From NCBI GenBank assembly GCA_043743105.1, contig JAYTXD010000011.1:20784-84783 (forward strand): DNA of 64,000 nt, given 5' to 3'. Of this stretch, positions 48,416 through 57,052 are shown piece by piece (the first letter of the stretch is position 1; every line of letters starts with the position of its first letter). Position numbers and translations under genes: made by a program. The DNA comes from RYN-417 sp043743105 (GTDB lineage: Bacteria > Patescibacteriota > Saccharimonadia > Saccharimonadales > JACDBH01). The notes beneath the pieces are model-generated. The model made no database searches. It saw nothing but the letters and a program-made list of their open reading frames with translations, and had not been told where the DNA came from.

Positions 48416-49477
48416 TTAGATTGTTCCGAACTCACCTACATGATTATCTGCTGTAGGAGATACTACCGCACACTGCTCGCCTTTAAATGCGGCCGATATA
48501 TCGGTGTCCGATTTTGCCGAGCTACATATTATATTCCCTACGTTATCAGTATCGACATATTTCCATTTATCACCGTCTTTTTTATAATAGTGAGCTATTG
48601 AATTCCCGTAGAGAAACGCTATTTTGTAACCGGCAGTTGTCGAAGGCTTAACGTATGTCGGAGGATAAATATAGACACCGTATGCAAAATCATTATCGCT
48701 GGCTATCTTTATGGCCTCCGAGGCAGCGTCCTTTGCTTTACTAGCAGATCTTGTAGATGCACAAGATAATTTAATTACGGCTACGCTTACAGGTTTGTTC
48801 TCTTTATTTTTTAATTTGCCCGTTTGATCAAGCTCAACCTTTAAAACCAAGGAGCAAACATTAGTGCTGTCCTTCAAATATACAACGTTCCTACAGTCTG
48901 GACCCTGCCCCCCAGGTCCCACATAAGGACCTTCCTTGAACCCAACTTCTCTGCCGTATTTAGCATCGCTAAAAAATTTCGTCACTGTATCTAGATTTTG
49001 CTTAAACTTGTTACTGAATGCATTACAATCGTACGGCTGGTCTTTGGATTCTGTGTCTTTGGCATCAAACTGACCAAACTGGTAGAGCTTGGATATATCT
49101 GCCTCAACACCCGTATAGTGTGTGTCGTCAACCTTTATATACGCAGTCGAATATTCCAAGTCGATAGCTGGTTTAGCGACTAGTGCTGATGATAATTTAC
49201 TATCTATTTTAGCTACTATTGCAGCTGCTTTAGAAGTTGAATTTTCTTTTTTTACAATTCCTTTAGTCCCATTACTCCTTAAAGTAAACCACCACACTAC
49301 AATAGATACACCTACAAGTAATGCTACTAAAACGAGCGTTGCAATTTTTTTACTGAGTAGTTTAGCCGTTGGTTTTAACTTATTATCTTTGGTCAAATCA
49401 TTTAGTTTTTGGGGTGTGATTGAGTTCTCGGCATCTATTGTCTCGTCTGATTTATTTTCCTGTCCTTCTATCAACAT
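48416..49477 (-). CDS. Membrane-anchored extracytoplasmic protein, unknown
   Basis: A 353-residue protein. Residues 1-47 are cytoplasmic and polar; one helix (IATLVLVALLVGVSIVVWWF) follows; the rest is outside. The outer domain includes several Cys (QPYDCNAFSNKF, QGPDCRNVVYL, NVCSLVLKVEL, IKLSCAST) that may form disulfides. YGNSIAHYYKKDGDKWKYVDT recalls host-contact or pseudopilin-like surface domains, but I recognise no family. AAGGA before the ATG supports the start. Confidence 0.7.
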   Translation of the reverse strand: MLIEGQENKSDETIDAENSITPQKLNDLTKDNKLKPTAKLLSKKIATLVLVALLVGVSIVVWWFTLRSNGTKGIVKKENSTSKAAAIVAKIDSKLSSALVAKPAIDLEYSTAYIKVDDTHYTGVEADISKLYQFGQFDAKDTESKDQPYDCNAFSNKFKQNLDTVTKFFSDAKYGREVGFKEGPYVGPGGQGPDCRNVVYLKDSTNVCSLVLKVELDQTGKLKNKENKPVSVAVIKLSCASTRSASKAKDAASEAIKIASDNDFAYGVYIYPPTYVKPSTTAGYKIAFLYGNSIAHYYKKDGDKWKYVDTDNVGNIICSSAKSDTDISAAFKGEQCAVVSPTADNHVGEFGTI

Positions 49478-49570
49478 TCTGCTTATCCTTAATTATAAGC
49501 TGATTATATAGGACTTTTCTAACTAATGCCAAGATACAAAAAACGAGCTAGTTATATCTGCCTACGCTGA

Positions 49571-50140
49571 TTATGTTGCTGCAACTAAACCATCGGCTAT
49601 TGTATGGCTGCGAACATCAGGTATGCCAACTCCCTCTTTAGTTTTTACTTCCGCTGAAGCGTAAAGCAATAAGCTATTAATTTCAAAGACTTCTGGGTCG
49701 GGAGCGAGCAAACCCGTTGGGAACTCATTTTGGCCTGTATCACACACTATCACTAATTGTCCGGCCGTCATTCTACCTAATTTACCCCATTGTCCTTCTA
49801 ATTTATTTAAGTTGATGCCAGTTAAGTCTTCCCTAAAATAATAAGTGTTAAGTTGCAAATCTAACTTGTTTGGAGTTGGCCAACCACTATTTGTAGCCGC
49901 CTCTGGAGTAGCGACGGGGTCGACCGCGTCAAGTCTATAGCCACTTTTTAGTAATGCCAACCTTGTTAAAGTTTGTAAGTAATTTTTATTGTCACTATTG
50001 TCACTATTGACGTCAAAATTCTTAAAACGTTCCAATATCAAAGCAGGTATTGCACCTGATAATAATGGTGGCAATAATCTGCGCACAGGTCTGCACCTAG
50101 CCTGGGTTGTTTGTACCTCTTTTGTAATATTCTTTGCCAC
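49571..50140 (-). CDS. Hypothetical protein
   Basis: A 189-residue soluble protein with a basic start (TKEVQTTQARCRPVRRLLPP), a helical middle (NYLQTLTRLALLKSGYRLDAV) and a beta-rich second half (KLDLQLNTYYFREDLTG; MTAGQLVIVCDTGQNEFPTG). No signal peptide, no known motif. The start is GTG 50138-50140 with TATAAT nine bases upstream, again near-leaderless. It is 33 bp downstream of nothing obvious functionally; rsmE precedes it on the same strand side. Confidence 0.6.
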   Translation of the reverse strand: MAKNITKEVQTTQARCRPVRRLLPPLLSGAIPALILERFKNFDVNSDNSDNKNYLQTLTRLALLKSGYRLDAVDPVATPEAATNSGWPTPNKLDLQLNTYYFREDLTGINLNKLEGQWGKLGRMTAGQLVIVCDTGQNEFPTGLLAPDPEVFEINSLLLYASAEVKTKEGVGIPDVRSHTIADGLVAAT

Positions 50141-50173
50141 TAAAATACAATTATAGAGGATTTTGCGCTAACT

Positions 50174-50875
50174 TCAAGTGGCTAATTTAATGACGGCAGC
50201 GACAGCAGCTGTTTCGGCTCTTAATGTTAGGCTTCCAAGATTCAGGTAATTTAACTGTTGGTCTTTAAATAACTTTAACTCAGTTTCAGTCCAACCACCC
50301 TCGGGGCCTATCAAAACACCTATGGGGTTTTGAGTATTTGATAGTTGATAGGTAATATTTGAGTTAGCTTCATCACAAGAATATAAAGTTAATTTATCTT
50401 TATATTCTTGTGTCGCTTCTTCAATTGTAATTGGTTCGCGGATGTGTGGAATATCACTTCGGCCACATTGTTCGGCTGCTTCAATGGCTATTTTTTGTGC
50501 GCGTTCCAGATTAAATCCCATCTTTTCTGAACGATCGGCAATGAGTGGCACGAAATTGCTTACGCCGAGCTCTGTACACTTTTGAACCACCCAGTCATTC
50601 TTGTCTTTTTTTAATAACGACCAAAATAAATAAACATGCTTGTTTGGTAGTTTACGTTCAAATTCGGTTACTAGTTTGAGCTCAGTGGCATCCGGCGCAA
50701 TGCGTGCAATTTTATAAAGCCGTTCAATAGCTACTCCGTCGAATAGCACCACTTCATCGCCTTCACGGTAACGAAAAACCTTTATCCATTGATTATGAAG
50801 TTCTTTACTATTAATCCAGACTGTTTGCTTCAACTCTACAGAATCTGGAGCAATATAGAAACGATGTAATCTCAT
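50174..50875 (-). CDS. rsmE: 16S rRNA (uracil1498-N3)-methyltransferase RsmE
   Basis: A SPOUT-class methylase of 233 residues modifying U1498 near the decoding site. The PUA-like N-domain starts RLHRFYIAPDSV; the knot domain has LFWSLLKKDKNDWVVQKCTELGVSNFVPLIADRSEK, PIGVLIGPEGGWTETELKLF and LNLGSLTLRAETAAVAAV. Its ATG overlaps the HAD gene's TGA as ATGA. Confidence 0.95.
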   Translation of the reverse strand: MRLHRFYIAPDSVELKQTVWINSKELHNQWIKVFRYREGDEVVLFDGVAIERLYKIARIAPDATELKLVTEFERKLPNKHVYLFWSLLKKDKNDWVVQKCTELGVSNFVPLIADRSEKMGFNLERAQKIAIEAAEQCGRSDIPHIREPITIEEATQEYKDKLTLYSCDEANSNITYQLSNTQNPIGVLIGPEGGWTETELKLFKDQQLNYLNLGSLTLRAETAAVAAVIKLAT

Positions 50876-51489
50876 AATTTAATGCCTAGCAAATCTTGGG
50901 GCTTATCGACAATGAAACTTGGCCGTTGCTTTACGAGAATGGCGCGCGTGTTAAAACCCCATGTAACAGATACGCCTTTTATGAATGCCAACCGTGCTGC
51001 TTGTATATCACGTGTTTCGTCGCCAATGTACACTGTGTGTTTGCGAGCCATGTGGTGCTTTTTCATAAGTTTACGGATATGTTTTGCCTTTTTGAACAAT
51101 CCTGCGCCTGATTCTATGTCGGTAAAATAATCCGGAACTTTGTTAATCTCTAAAAATTTATCGACACTGTCACGGGTGTTTGAGGTTACTATATACAATT
51201 TATCTCCTCTTTCATGCATTGCTTTGAGTGTTTCAGGTAGACACGGAAACGATCCAAGGGTCGGAATAATAGCTTTAAAATCTGGCAAACCGCTCAGTAG
51301 CAGTTTTGGAAGCTGCCACCAGTGCACGCCAAGGCTTCGGATAGCCTTACCAGAGGTCATACCTCTAAGCGCAAGAATTTCTTCTGGGCTTAGGGGATTG
51401 TCGGACGAACGGATATTCTTGTTATACACCGCCACCATAGCCACAAAGCTATCGGCAATTGTACCGTCAAAATCAAAAATATAATTCAC
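50872..51489 (-). CDS. HAD-superfamily phosphatase
   Basis: A 205-residue hydrolase like phosphoglycolate phosphatase. The nucleophile motif is NYIFDFDGTIADSF at the N-terminus; motif II LYIVTSNTRDSV; motif III Lys in FKKAKHIRKL; motif IV YIGDETRDIQAA. A longer frame to 51633 exists but overlaps msrA and adds an unrelated leader. GTG 51487-51489 starts right at the motif and TATACT lies six bases upstream, so the short, leaderless form is chosen. Confidence 0.87.
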   Translation of the reverse strand: MNYIFDFDGTIADSFVAMVAVYNKNIRSSDNPLSPEEILALRGMTSGKAIRSLGVHWWQLPKLLLSGLPDFKAIIPTLGSFPCLPETLKAMHERGDKLYIVTSNTRDSVDKFLEINKVPDYFTDIESGAGLFKKAKHIRKLMKKHHMARKHTVYIGDETRDIQAARLAFIKGVSVTWGFNTRAILVKQRPSFIVDKPQDLLGIKL

Positions 51490-51505
51490 CCTACAAGTAT
51501 ACAGG

Positions 51506-51988
51506 CTATTTAATAGGTTCGTAAGGAATATGACACATGCCACGCCCCGTTCGTTCGGCATATTTTTGATGATAGTCTTCTGCAGGCCAAAATTCTGATG
51601 ACTGAGTAATTTCCGTAACAATAGCTTCGTCAAAGTTTGCTTGTGATTGCCCTTTTATAGCCTCAGCCTGTACTTTTTGGGCATCGGTAGTATAAAAAAT
51701 TGCCGTACGATAACTGTCGCCGACATCAGGACCTTGACGGTTCATTTGCGTGGGATCATGTATCTTAAAAAACTGTTTTAAGAGCGTTTCGTAGCTTACT
51801 TCTGATGGGTCGAAGGTAATTTTTAACGCTTCGGCATGCCCCGTAGTATGGCTGCATACATCTTCATACGTTGGCTTTTCGGTATGCCCGCCCGTATAAC
51901 CAACGACTGTTTCTTTTACGCCAGGAACTTGGTCAAAGTAGAACTGCACGCCCCAAAAGCACCCTGCTGCAAAAATCGCTGTTTCCAC
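51506..51988 (-). CDS. msrA: Peptide methionine sulfoxide reductase MsrA
   Basis: Repairs oxidised methionine (S form). A 160-residue protein with the catalytic Cys in AAGCFWGVQFYFDQVPGV, the VVGYTGG block, HAEALKITFDP and the late YHQKYAERTGRGMC, which may hold a resolving Cys. The start is GTG 51986-51988, overlapping the TAG of the DUF427 gene by one base (TAGTG), so the two are coupled. Confidence 0.95.
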   Translation of the reverse strand: METAIFAAGCFWGVQFYFDQVPGVKETVVGYTGGHTEKPTYEDVCSHTTGHAEALKITFDPSEVSYETLLKQFFKIHDPTQMNRQGPDVGDSYRTAIFYTTDAQKVQAEAIKGQSQANFDEAIVTEITQSSEFWPAEDYHQKYAERTGRGMCHIPYEPIK

Positions 51989-52290
51989 TATTCGCTAACC
52001 TTAATATCGCGCCAAAAGGCTACGTAGTTAGAAAAATCTTTTTTTACGATATCAATAGCGCCTGGTTTTGGTTCTGGGTAGCTAAAGGCTGCGTCTTGGC
52101 TTTCTGTATCACCAGCCTTAACCGTAAAGTATTGGCAGACTCCCTTCCATGGGCAGGTATAGGGTGTATCTGATTTTGTTAGGAATTCTTGCTTGACTGA
52201 ACTCGGTGGAAAATACCAGTTACCTTCTATATAAATTAGGTCTGCTTTATCAGCCTCGGCAATAACGTGGTCGTTTAGCATTGCTTTCAT
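51988..52290 (-). CDS. DUF427-family protein
   Basis: A 100-residue small beta protein of DUF427: KAMLNDHVIAEADKADLIYIEGNWYFPPSSV, then TPYTCPWKGVCQYFTV and the Asp-rich AAFSYPEPKPGAIDIVKKDFSNYVAFW. The family's function is unknown. AAAGGAG seven bases before the ATG gives a strong start, and msrA follows by stop/start overlap, hinting at an oxidative-stress role. Confidence 0.88.
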   Translation of the reverse strand: MKAMLNDHVIAEADKADLIYIEGNWYFPPSSVKQEFLTKSDTPYTCPWKGVCQYFTVKAGDTESQDAAFSYPEPKPGAIDIVKKDFSNYVAFWRDIKVSE

Positions 52291-52330
52291 GATGTTACTC
52301 CTTTTAATACTTTTAGTTTAGCAGATAAAC

Positions 52331-53707
52331 CTATTCTGTTCTAAGGGCTTCAATTGGGTCAAGCTTGGCCGCCTTACGAGCTGGCAAGTAGCCTGCAAGC
52401 ATAGCAACTATTACCAGTGCGGCAATAAGTGCAATGATCTGCAAGGGCTTAAAGATCAGCAAACTGTTTCCAGCACCTAAATCAAGCTTTTTAGTAATCC
52501 ATGGATTAAGCGGGATCCCAACACCAATTGCAATGACTGCACCTATCACGCCGCCCAAGAATCCGATCCAGCCAGCCTCGAGCATAAAGAGGCTGCGCAC
52601 GTCACGAGAACGCATACCGAGTGCTTTCATCAGGCCAATCTCACGCGTACGTTCGAGGACGCTAATGTACTGCGTATTGACGATGCCAAATATAGAGGCT
52701 ACAAGCGTGATCAGACCAAATACGCCAACTAGAATCTGCAAGATATTAACAACTTGCGTAATCTGCTTCTGGATGTCCTTACTTCCCTGTGTAAAATAGC
52801 CTTTCTGCTTAAGATCAGACTGGGCAGCGGCAATATTTTTTTCGTTGGTACCGTCTTTAATGTGGGCATAGACATAGACATACTTGCCATAATTAGTCAT
52901 ACCTTTTGTGGTGTAGTCATAGACTTCGCGCGCATCTTTAGCCGAAAAAAGTACTGGTAGTGCACCAAAGCTAATGCTGGTTGCTGCCTTTTTTGTGACT
53001 GCTACAACGGTATACGAAACGTCTTTGCTGGGCGGTACCACGGCATTTAAGTCGCTACCCCGCTGAATAAAAGCAAGCAGATCCTCGGCTGTTGACTGCC
53101 CAAAAGGTTGCTGGACATGAAGTTTAACTGTCTTACCAATTGCATCCTGGGCATTCTTAAAACCCAGCGTACTAATGTAGCCGTCGGGTAATGCTATAGT
53201 GCCACTTTTTATATCACCGTTTCCTGGGATGGTACCGGCCTGTATTTCAGGTTTTTGAGCAGGGTTAAAGACTTCGCCAGTAACGGTATACTTTTTCTGT
53301 CCGTCACGAGTAATATAACGAGGCGTTAACTGAAAATTTTCTCTCACATGCTCGATGTAGCTGATCTTTTTTAAGGCAGCAACGTCGGCATCAGTAACCT
53401 GCTTTATCTGAATTGTACTACCGTTACCACCAACGGTGAGCGAAGAAATTGAATCATCATACTCTTTAGGCGCCGTGTTGGGGCTGCCACTGTTACCTAT
53501 TTCTTTATCTCTTCCAACAATCAGTTCTGCAGGGTCAAAGTTACTTTTTACCAGCCTATCAGTATAGCCTCTTACACCATTGCCGGCAGCTAATGTTGCC
53601 GTTAGGGTAAAACCGCCGACAGCAATAGCAAGCGATGTCAGAATGGTACGGGCTTTGGCGCTGCGTAGTGAACGGCTGCCCCTGCGAATAATATCCGTGG
53701 CTCGCAT
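52331..53707 (-). CDS. MacB-like ABC transporter permease
   Basis: A four-helix permease of the FtsX/MacB type, about 458 residues. One helix follows SLRSAKARTILTSLAIAVGGFTLTATLAAG; a large extracytoplasmic domain of some 240 residues lies between it and the last three helices (LQILVGVFGLITLVASIFGIVNTQYISVLERTREIGLMKALG). The ATG at 53705-53707 overlaps the ATPase stop (TAATG); an earlier start at 53767 would read back into the ATPase gene. It probably exports a peptide or lipoprotein. Confidence 0.9.
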   Translation of the reverse strand: MRATDIIRRGSRSLRSAKARTILTSLAIAVGGFTLTATLAAGNGVRGYTDRLVKSNFDPAELIVGRDKEIGNSGSPNTAPKEYDDSISSLTVGGNGSTIQIKQVTDADVAALKKISYIEHVRENFQLTPRYITRDGQKKYTVTGEVFNPAQKPEIQAGTIPGNGDIKSGTIALPDGYISTLGFKNAQDAIGKTVKLHVQQPFGQSTAEDLLAFIQRGSDLNAVVPPSKDVSYTVVAVTKKAATSISFGALPVLFSAKDAREVYDYTTKGMTNYGKYVYVYAHIKDGTNEKNIAAAQSDLKQKGYFTQGSKDIQKQITQVVNILQILVGVFGLITLVASIFGIVNTQYISVLERTREIGLMKALGMRSRDVRSLFMLEAGWIGFLGGVIGAVIAIGVGIPLNPWITKKLDLGAGNSLLIFKPLQIIALIAALVIVAMLAGYLPARKAAKLDPIEALRTE

Positions 53708-54387
53708 TATTTTGTCCCTTTCACGGACTCTATTTTTCCGTCTTTTATGCGTACCTGGATCTTGCAACGTGCAGCAAGGTCATGGTCATGCGTTACGATA
53801 ATTAACGTACTTCCGAGTGTTTTGTTAAGATCAAAAAGTAAATCCATAATTTTATCGCCTGTTGCACTGTCTAAGTTACCCGTTGGTTCATCTGCAAAGA
53901 TAAGTTTAGGCTTGTTAACAATGGCGCGCGCAATAGCGAGACGCTGCTTTTGCCCCCCCGACAAACTGTTGGCAAGCTTATCAATTTTGTCTTCCAGCTC
54001 AACTTCTTTTAACGCATCCTCTACCAGCTGGCGACGTTTGCGGCGCGGTACACCCACTATTTCGAGCGGCAGCATAACGTTTTGATAACACGTTTGGTTT
54101 GGCTCAATAAAGAATGACTGGAATATAAAGCTCATGTCGGTAAAACGGAACCTGTCAATAGCTTTGGGCTTTAAGGAGCTTAAGTCTTTCTTGTCTATGA
54201 CAATCGTACCTGAGGTCACACGATCCAAGCCACTCATCACATGCATAAGTGTTGATTTGCCTGAGCCACTCTTACCAATAATAGCCACCGTCGCGCCATC
54301 AGGAATGTGCAAATTTACATCGTCGAGCGCAGTAAATATGCCTTCTTTTTTACCATATTGTTTAGTAACCCCTGTAACGTCTATCAT
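53707..54387 (-). CDS. MacB/LolD-type ABC transporter ATPase
   Basis: A 226-residue ATPase pairing with the permease encoded by the overlapping downstream gene. Walker A GKSGSGKST, signature LSGGQKQRLAIARAI, Walker B LIFADEPTGNLD and the H-loop VTHD are present, as is the family's FIEPNQTCYQNVMLPLEI Q-loop region. The partner's large outer domain indicates mechanotransmission-type export rather than solute import. Confidence 0.92.
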   Translation of the reverse strand: MIDVTGVTKQYGKKEGIFTALDDVNLHIPDGATVAIIGKSGSGKSTLMHVMSGLDRVTSGTIVIDKKDLSSLKPKAIDRFRFTDMSFIFQSFFIEPNQTCYQNVMLPLEIVGVPRRKRRQLVEDALKEVELEDKIDKLANSLSGGQKQRLAIARAIVNKPKLIFADEPTGNLDSATGDKIMDLLFDLNKTLGSTLIIVTHDHDLAARCKIQVRIKDGKIESVKGTK

Positions 54388-54521
54388 GTAGCGCCCCGTG
54401 TTATGTCTTCCACATCATACAACACAAGCGTTATCGTTACCGCATCAAAACACAATCATTAGCAAGCGTAGACTGATTTAGAGTGCTATCAATCTGTTAT
54501 TTGCTGGTATACTAATACCTT

Positions 54522-56177
54522 ATGCTCCTCCGCGTTAACATCGAAGACAAGCTTATAGGCAATAAGCACCTGCTGCATGACTTGCAGTTTTTTGTTGATG
54601 ACAACGAAAAAATTGGTGTGGTTGGCCGAAATGGCGTCGGTAAAACGACACTCTTTAACGTACTCGCCGGCACTGATACCGAATTTGAAGGCTCGATTGA
54701 CCTTAAAAAAGGTCTCCGAATGATTGCAACTGCTCAAGAGCACCATAACATTGGTGAGGTGACAGCTGTGCAGTATATCTTAGACCGCCTACCCGACTAT
54801 AAAAGGTTGAAAGAAATTATTGATACCTACCCAGAAACAATGGGTGACAACATGCGTAAGATTCATGAATACTCCGAAGCGTTGGAAAAGTTTGGCGATA
54901 AAGGCTACTACGATATTGAAGACCGAATTATGCAGAACTTGGCCAAGTATCAGATTGACGAGCAAAAAGCATTAATGCCAATGACGGGATTAAGCGGTGG
55001 CCAAAAGCGATTTGTAGAACTCATTTTGGTACAGTTTTCTGAGCCAGACCTGGCTTTAATCGATGAACCGACAAACCATATGGACTATATTGCTAAGAAA
55101 GCGTTTATAGAGTGGCTTGAGGCTGCAAAGCATGCTTGCTTGATCATTACCCACGACCGCGATGTACTCGAAAAAGTTGACCGCATTATTGATCTTAAGG
55201 ATAAAAAAGCCTTTGGCTACAAAGGCAACTACAGTGCATATTTAAAACAAAATACGACCAACACTACCAACCAACTACAAAGTTACGAAATTGCTCAAAA
55301 AACTATGGCGAACGTACGCAGCCAAATTGCCTACGCCATTGCCCGCGCGCCTGGTTATGCCGGTAAATCTGCCAATAACCCGTTTATTGTTATGCGCGAC
55401 CGTTTACAAAAACAGCTTAAAGAACTGGAAGCTGCAAACCCCAAGCCGAGCTTTTGGATCGACCAAGAATCGGCTGCAGCGCTTAACCCTAAGACCACTG
55501 CCAACTACGAGAAATTTAAGGCCAAAAATATTAAGATCGATAAACAAACCGAGGGTGAACGTGCGACAACCCTGCTTACACTGAACGGCGTGCAACTTGG
55601 CTACGATACTAACCCGCTCTTTGCACCGGTTAGCTTTGCTCTGCAATCCGCTGAGCGCTTGCATATTATTGGGCGTAACGGAGCTGGTAAAACCACATTG
55701 GTGCGTGCTATTGCCAATGGCGTTCGAGGCGAAAAAATTCCAACACTTTTAAAGGGCACCATAACGCCTGGGCATCACATTCGTCTTAATATGTACGAGC
55801 AAGAAATGGGTGACAAACTTCTCGACCTAACCCTGTATGAAGCTATCGAGAGCATTTACAGGGACTTTGACTTAGCCATTAACCCACAGCATATTATGCG
55901 CAGTATGGGTGACTACTTGTTTGAACCTGCCGTTGATTCACAAATATTGGTCAAGAACCTCAGCGGAGGCCAAAAAGCCCGTTTACAGCTTATTAGAATG
56001 CTTATCAACAAGCCCAACCTACTTATTTTGGATGAGCCAACCAACCACCTTGACCTCCCGAGTATCGAAGAACTAGAAAATGCCCTCAAACCCTACCACG
56101 GTGCCATTATTTATATCTCTCATGACAGCTACTTTGCCCGCAACTTAGGCGGCAAAGAACTCAAAATTGGTAAGTAG
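54522..56177 (+). CDS. ABC-F family ATPase
   Basis: A soluble twin-ABC protein of 551 residues that acts on ribosomes. The first cassette has VGRNGVGKTTLFNV, LSGGQKRFVELIL and LALIDEPTNHMDYI; the second GRNGAGKTTLVRA, LSGGQKARLQLIRM and LLILDEPTNHLDLPS. The linker holds the long helical P-site tip (NTTNQLQSYEIAQKTMANVRSQIAYAIARAPGY). Closest by layout to EttA/Uup-type factors; a resistance role cannot be excluded. TATACT eight bases before the ATG. Divergent from the MacB-like pair. Confidence 0.93.
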   Translation: MLLRVNIEDKLIGNKHLLHDLQFFVDDNEKIGVVGRNGVGKTTLFNVLAGTDTEFEGSIDLKKGLRMIATAQEHHNIGEVTAVQYILDRLPDYKRLKEIIDTYPETMGDNMRKIHEYSEALEKFGDKGYYDIEDRIMQNLAKYQIDEQKALMPMTGLSGGQKRFVELILVQFSEPDLALIDEPTNHMDYIAKKAFIEWLEAAKHACLIITHDRDVLEKVDRIIDLKDKKAFGYKGNYSAYLKQNTTNTTNQLQSYEIAQKTMANVRSQIAYAIARAPGYAGKSANNPFIVMRDRLQKQLKELEAANPKPSFWIDQESAAALNPKTTANYEKFKAKNIKIDKQTEGERATTLLTLNGVQLGYDTNPLFAPVSFALQSAERLHIIGRNGAGKTTLVRAIANGVRGEKIPTLLKGTITPGHHIRLNMYEQEMGDKLLDLTLYEAIESIYRDFDLAINPQHIMRSMGDYLFEPAVDSQILVKNLSGGQKARLQLIRMLINKPNLLILDEPTNHLDLPSIEELENALKPYHGAIIYISHDSYFARNLGGKELKIGK

Positions 56178-56178
56178 C

Positions 56179-57051
56179 CTACACAGGCATTAGACGCTTT
56201 AAAATGTCTGCCGTTACTAGTAGGCTTTCGATTTGGTGCGTACGCATACCCTGTAGCGAGGGGTTGAAGTCTATTTTGTCGTAAAGTGCCATTATCCAAA
56301 AGCCAAGAATCCAGGCGAGCGATGCAAGGTCTAAATTCTCTTGAAAATGCCCAACCACATCAAGCCCTGATTTTTGCACGTTTATAAGCATGCCATTTAT
56401 ATCGAATGTTGCGTTCCCCAAGCTTGCCCAGTTCCAGTCAACAAGTACGCCCCTGTCTTCGTTTTCATTGTATGCAAAGTTATCACTGCGAGCATCAAAA
56501 TGTACTAAATCATTCCCTTGCCACGGATCATGTGCAGCAAGTTCAGTACATCTTTTTACAAATACCTCATCGTGCAAGAGTTCTTGTAGCTTTTTATGTG
56601 ACCCGGGATAAGATTTCTCCACCCACTTATAGGTATCAACTGTATAGTCATGTACCTGCCAGGGATTTGGGCCAAAGTGATCATTTTTTGCAAAATACCC
56701 AGATATTTGACTCGATAATTTAGCCAGATTTTTCATACACGTGATTGCGGCAACTACTTTTTTATGGGTCCATGTATCAGACCAGTCCCATGACGACAGG
56801 TCATCAAGGGCCAGACCGTCCGTTCCGCTGCAGAGCATTTTAGGCGCGCATTTGTCACCGTGTTCGTTAAGCCATTCGTACGCGTATATCTCTTTTTCAA
56901 GCCAGGCTTGGGTCATGTCATCAACGGCCATCTTTATAAACACCGTTTGTCCACTCGGCAATGTTACGACTCCACGCTTAGCCTTCGTAAATCCGCCAGT
57001 AACAGGCTTTATGCCGTTTTCGGCAGCCTTTTTTACATCTTGCCAGTTCAT
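56179..57051 (-). CDS. Aminoglycoside phosphotransferase-like kinase
   Basis: A 290-residue APH/choline-kinase-fold enzyme. The N-lobe includes VFIKMAVDD with the Lys; the catalytic loop is LVHFDARSDNFAYN (Asp and Asn in HxDxRxDN) and the metal site is GVLVDWNWASLGNATFDING. Substrates in this superfamily range from sugars to antibiotics and cannot be told. It begins one base after the lysS TAG, so they are cotranscribed, and it converges with the ABC-F gene two bases away. Confidence 0.85.
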   Translation of the reverse strand: MNWQDVKKAAENGIKPVTGGFTKAKRGVVTLPSGQTVFIKMAVDDMTQAWLEKEIYAYEWLNEHGDKCAPKMLCSGTDGLALDDLSSWDWSDTWTHKKVVAAITCMKNLAKLSSQISGYFAKNDHFGPNPWQVHDYTVDTYKWVEKSYPGSHKKLQELLHDEVFVKRCTELAAHDPWQGNDLVHFDARSDNFAYNENEDRGVLVDWNWASLGNATFDINGMLINVQKSGLDVVGHFQENLDLASLAWILGFWIMALYDKIDFNPSLQGMRTHQIESLLVTADILKRLMPV

Positions 57052-57052
57052 A

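Noticed and set aside
50872..51633. Longer HAD reading starting at 51633
   Set aside because: The added 48 residues overlap msrA and have no HAD similarity; a GTG with TATACT six bases upstream starts right at the motif.
52331..53767. Longer permease reading starting at 53767
   Set aside because: The first 20 codons lie within the ATPase gene; the ATG in the TAATG overlap is a standard coupled start.
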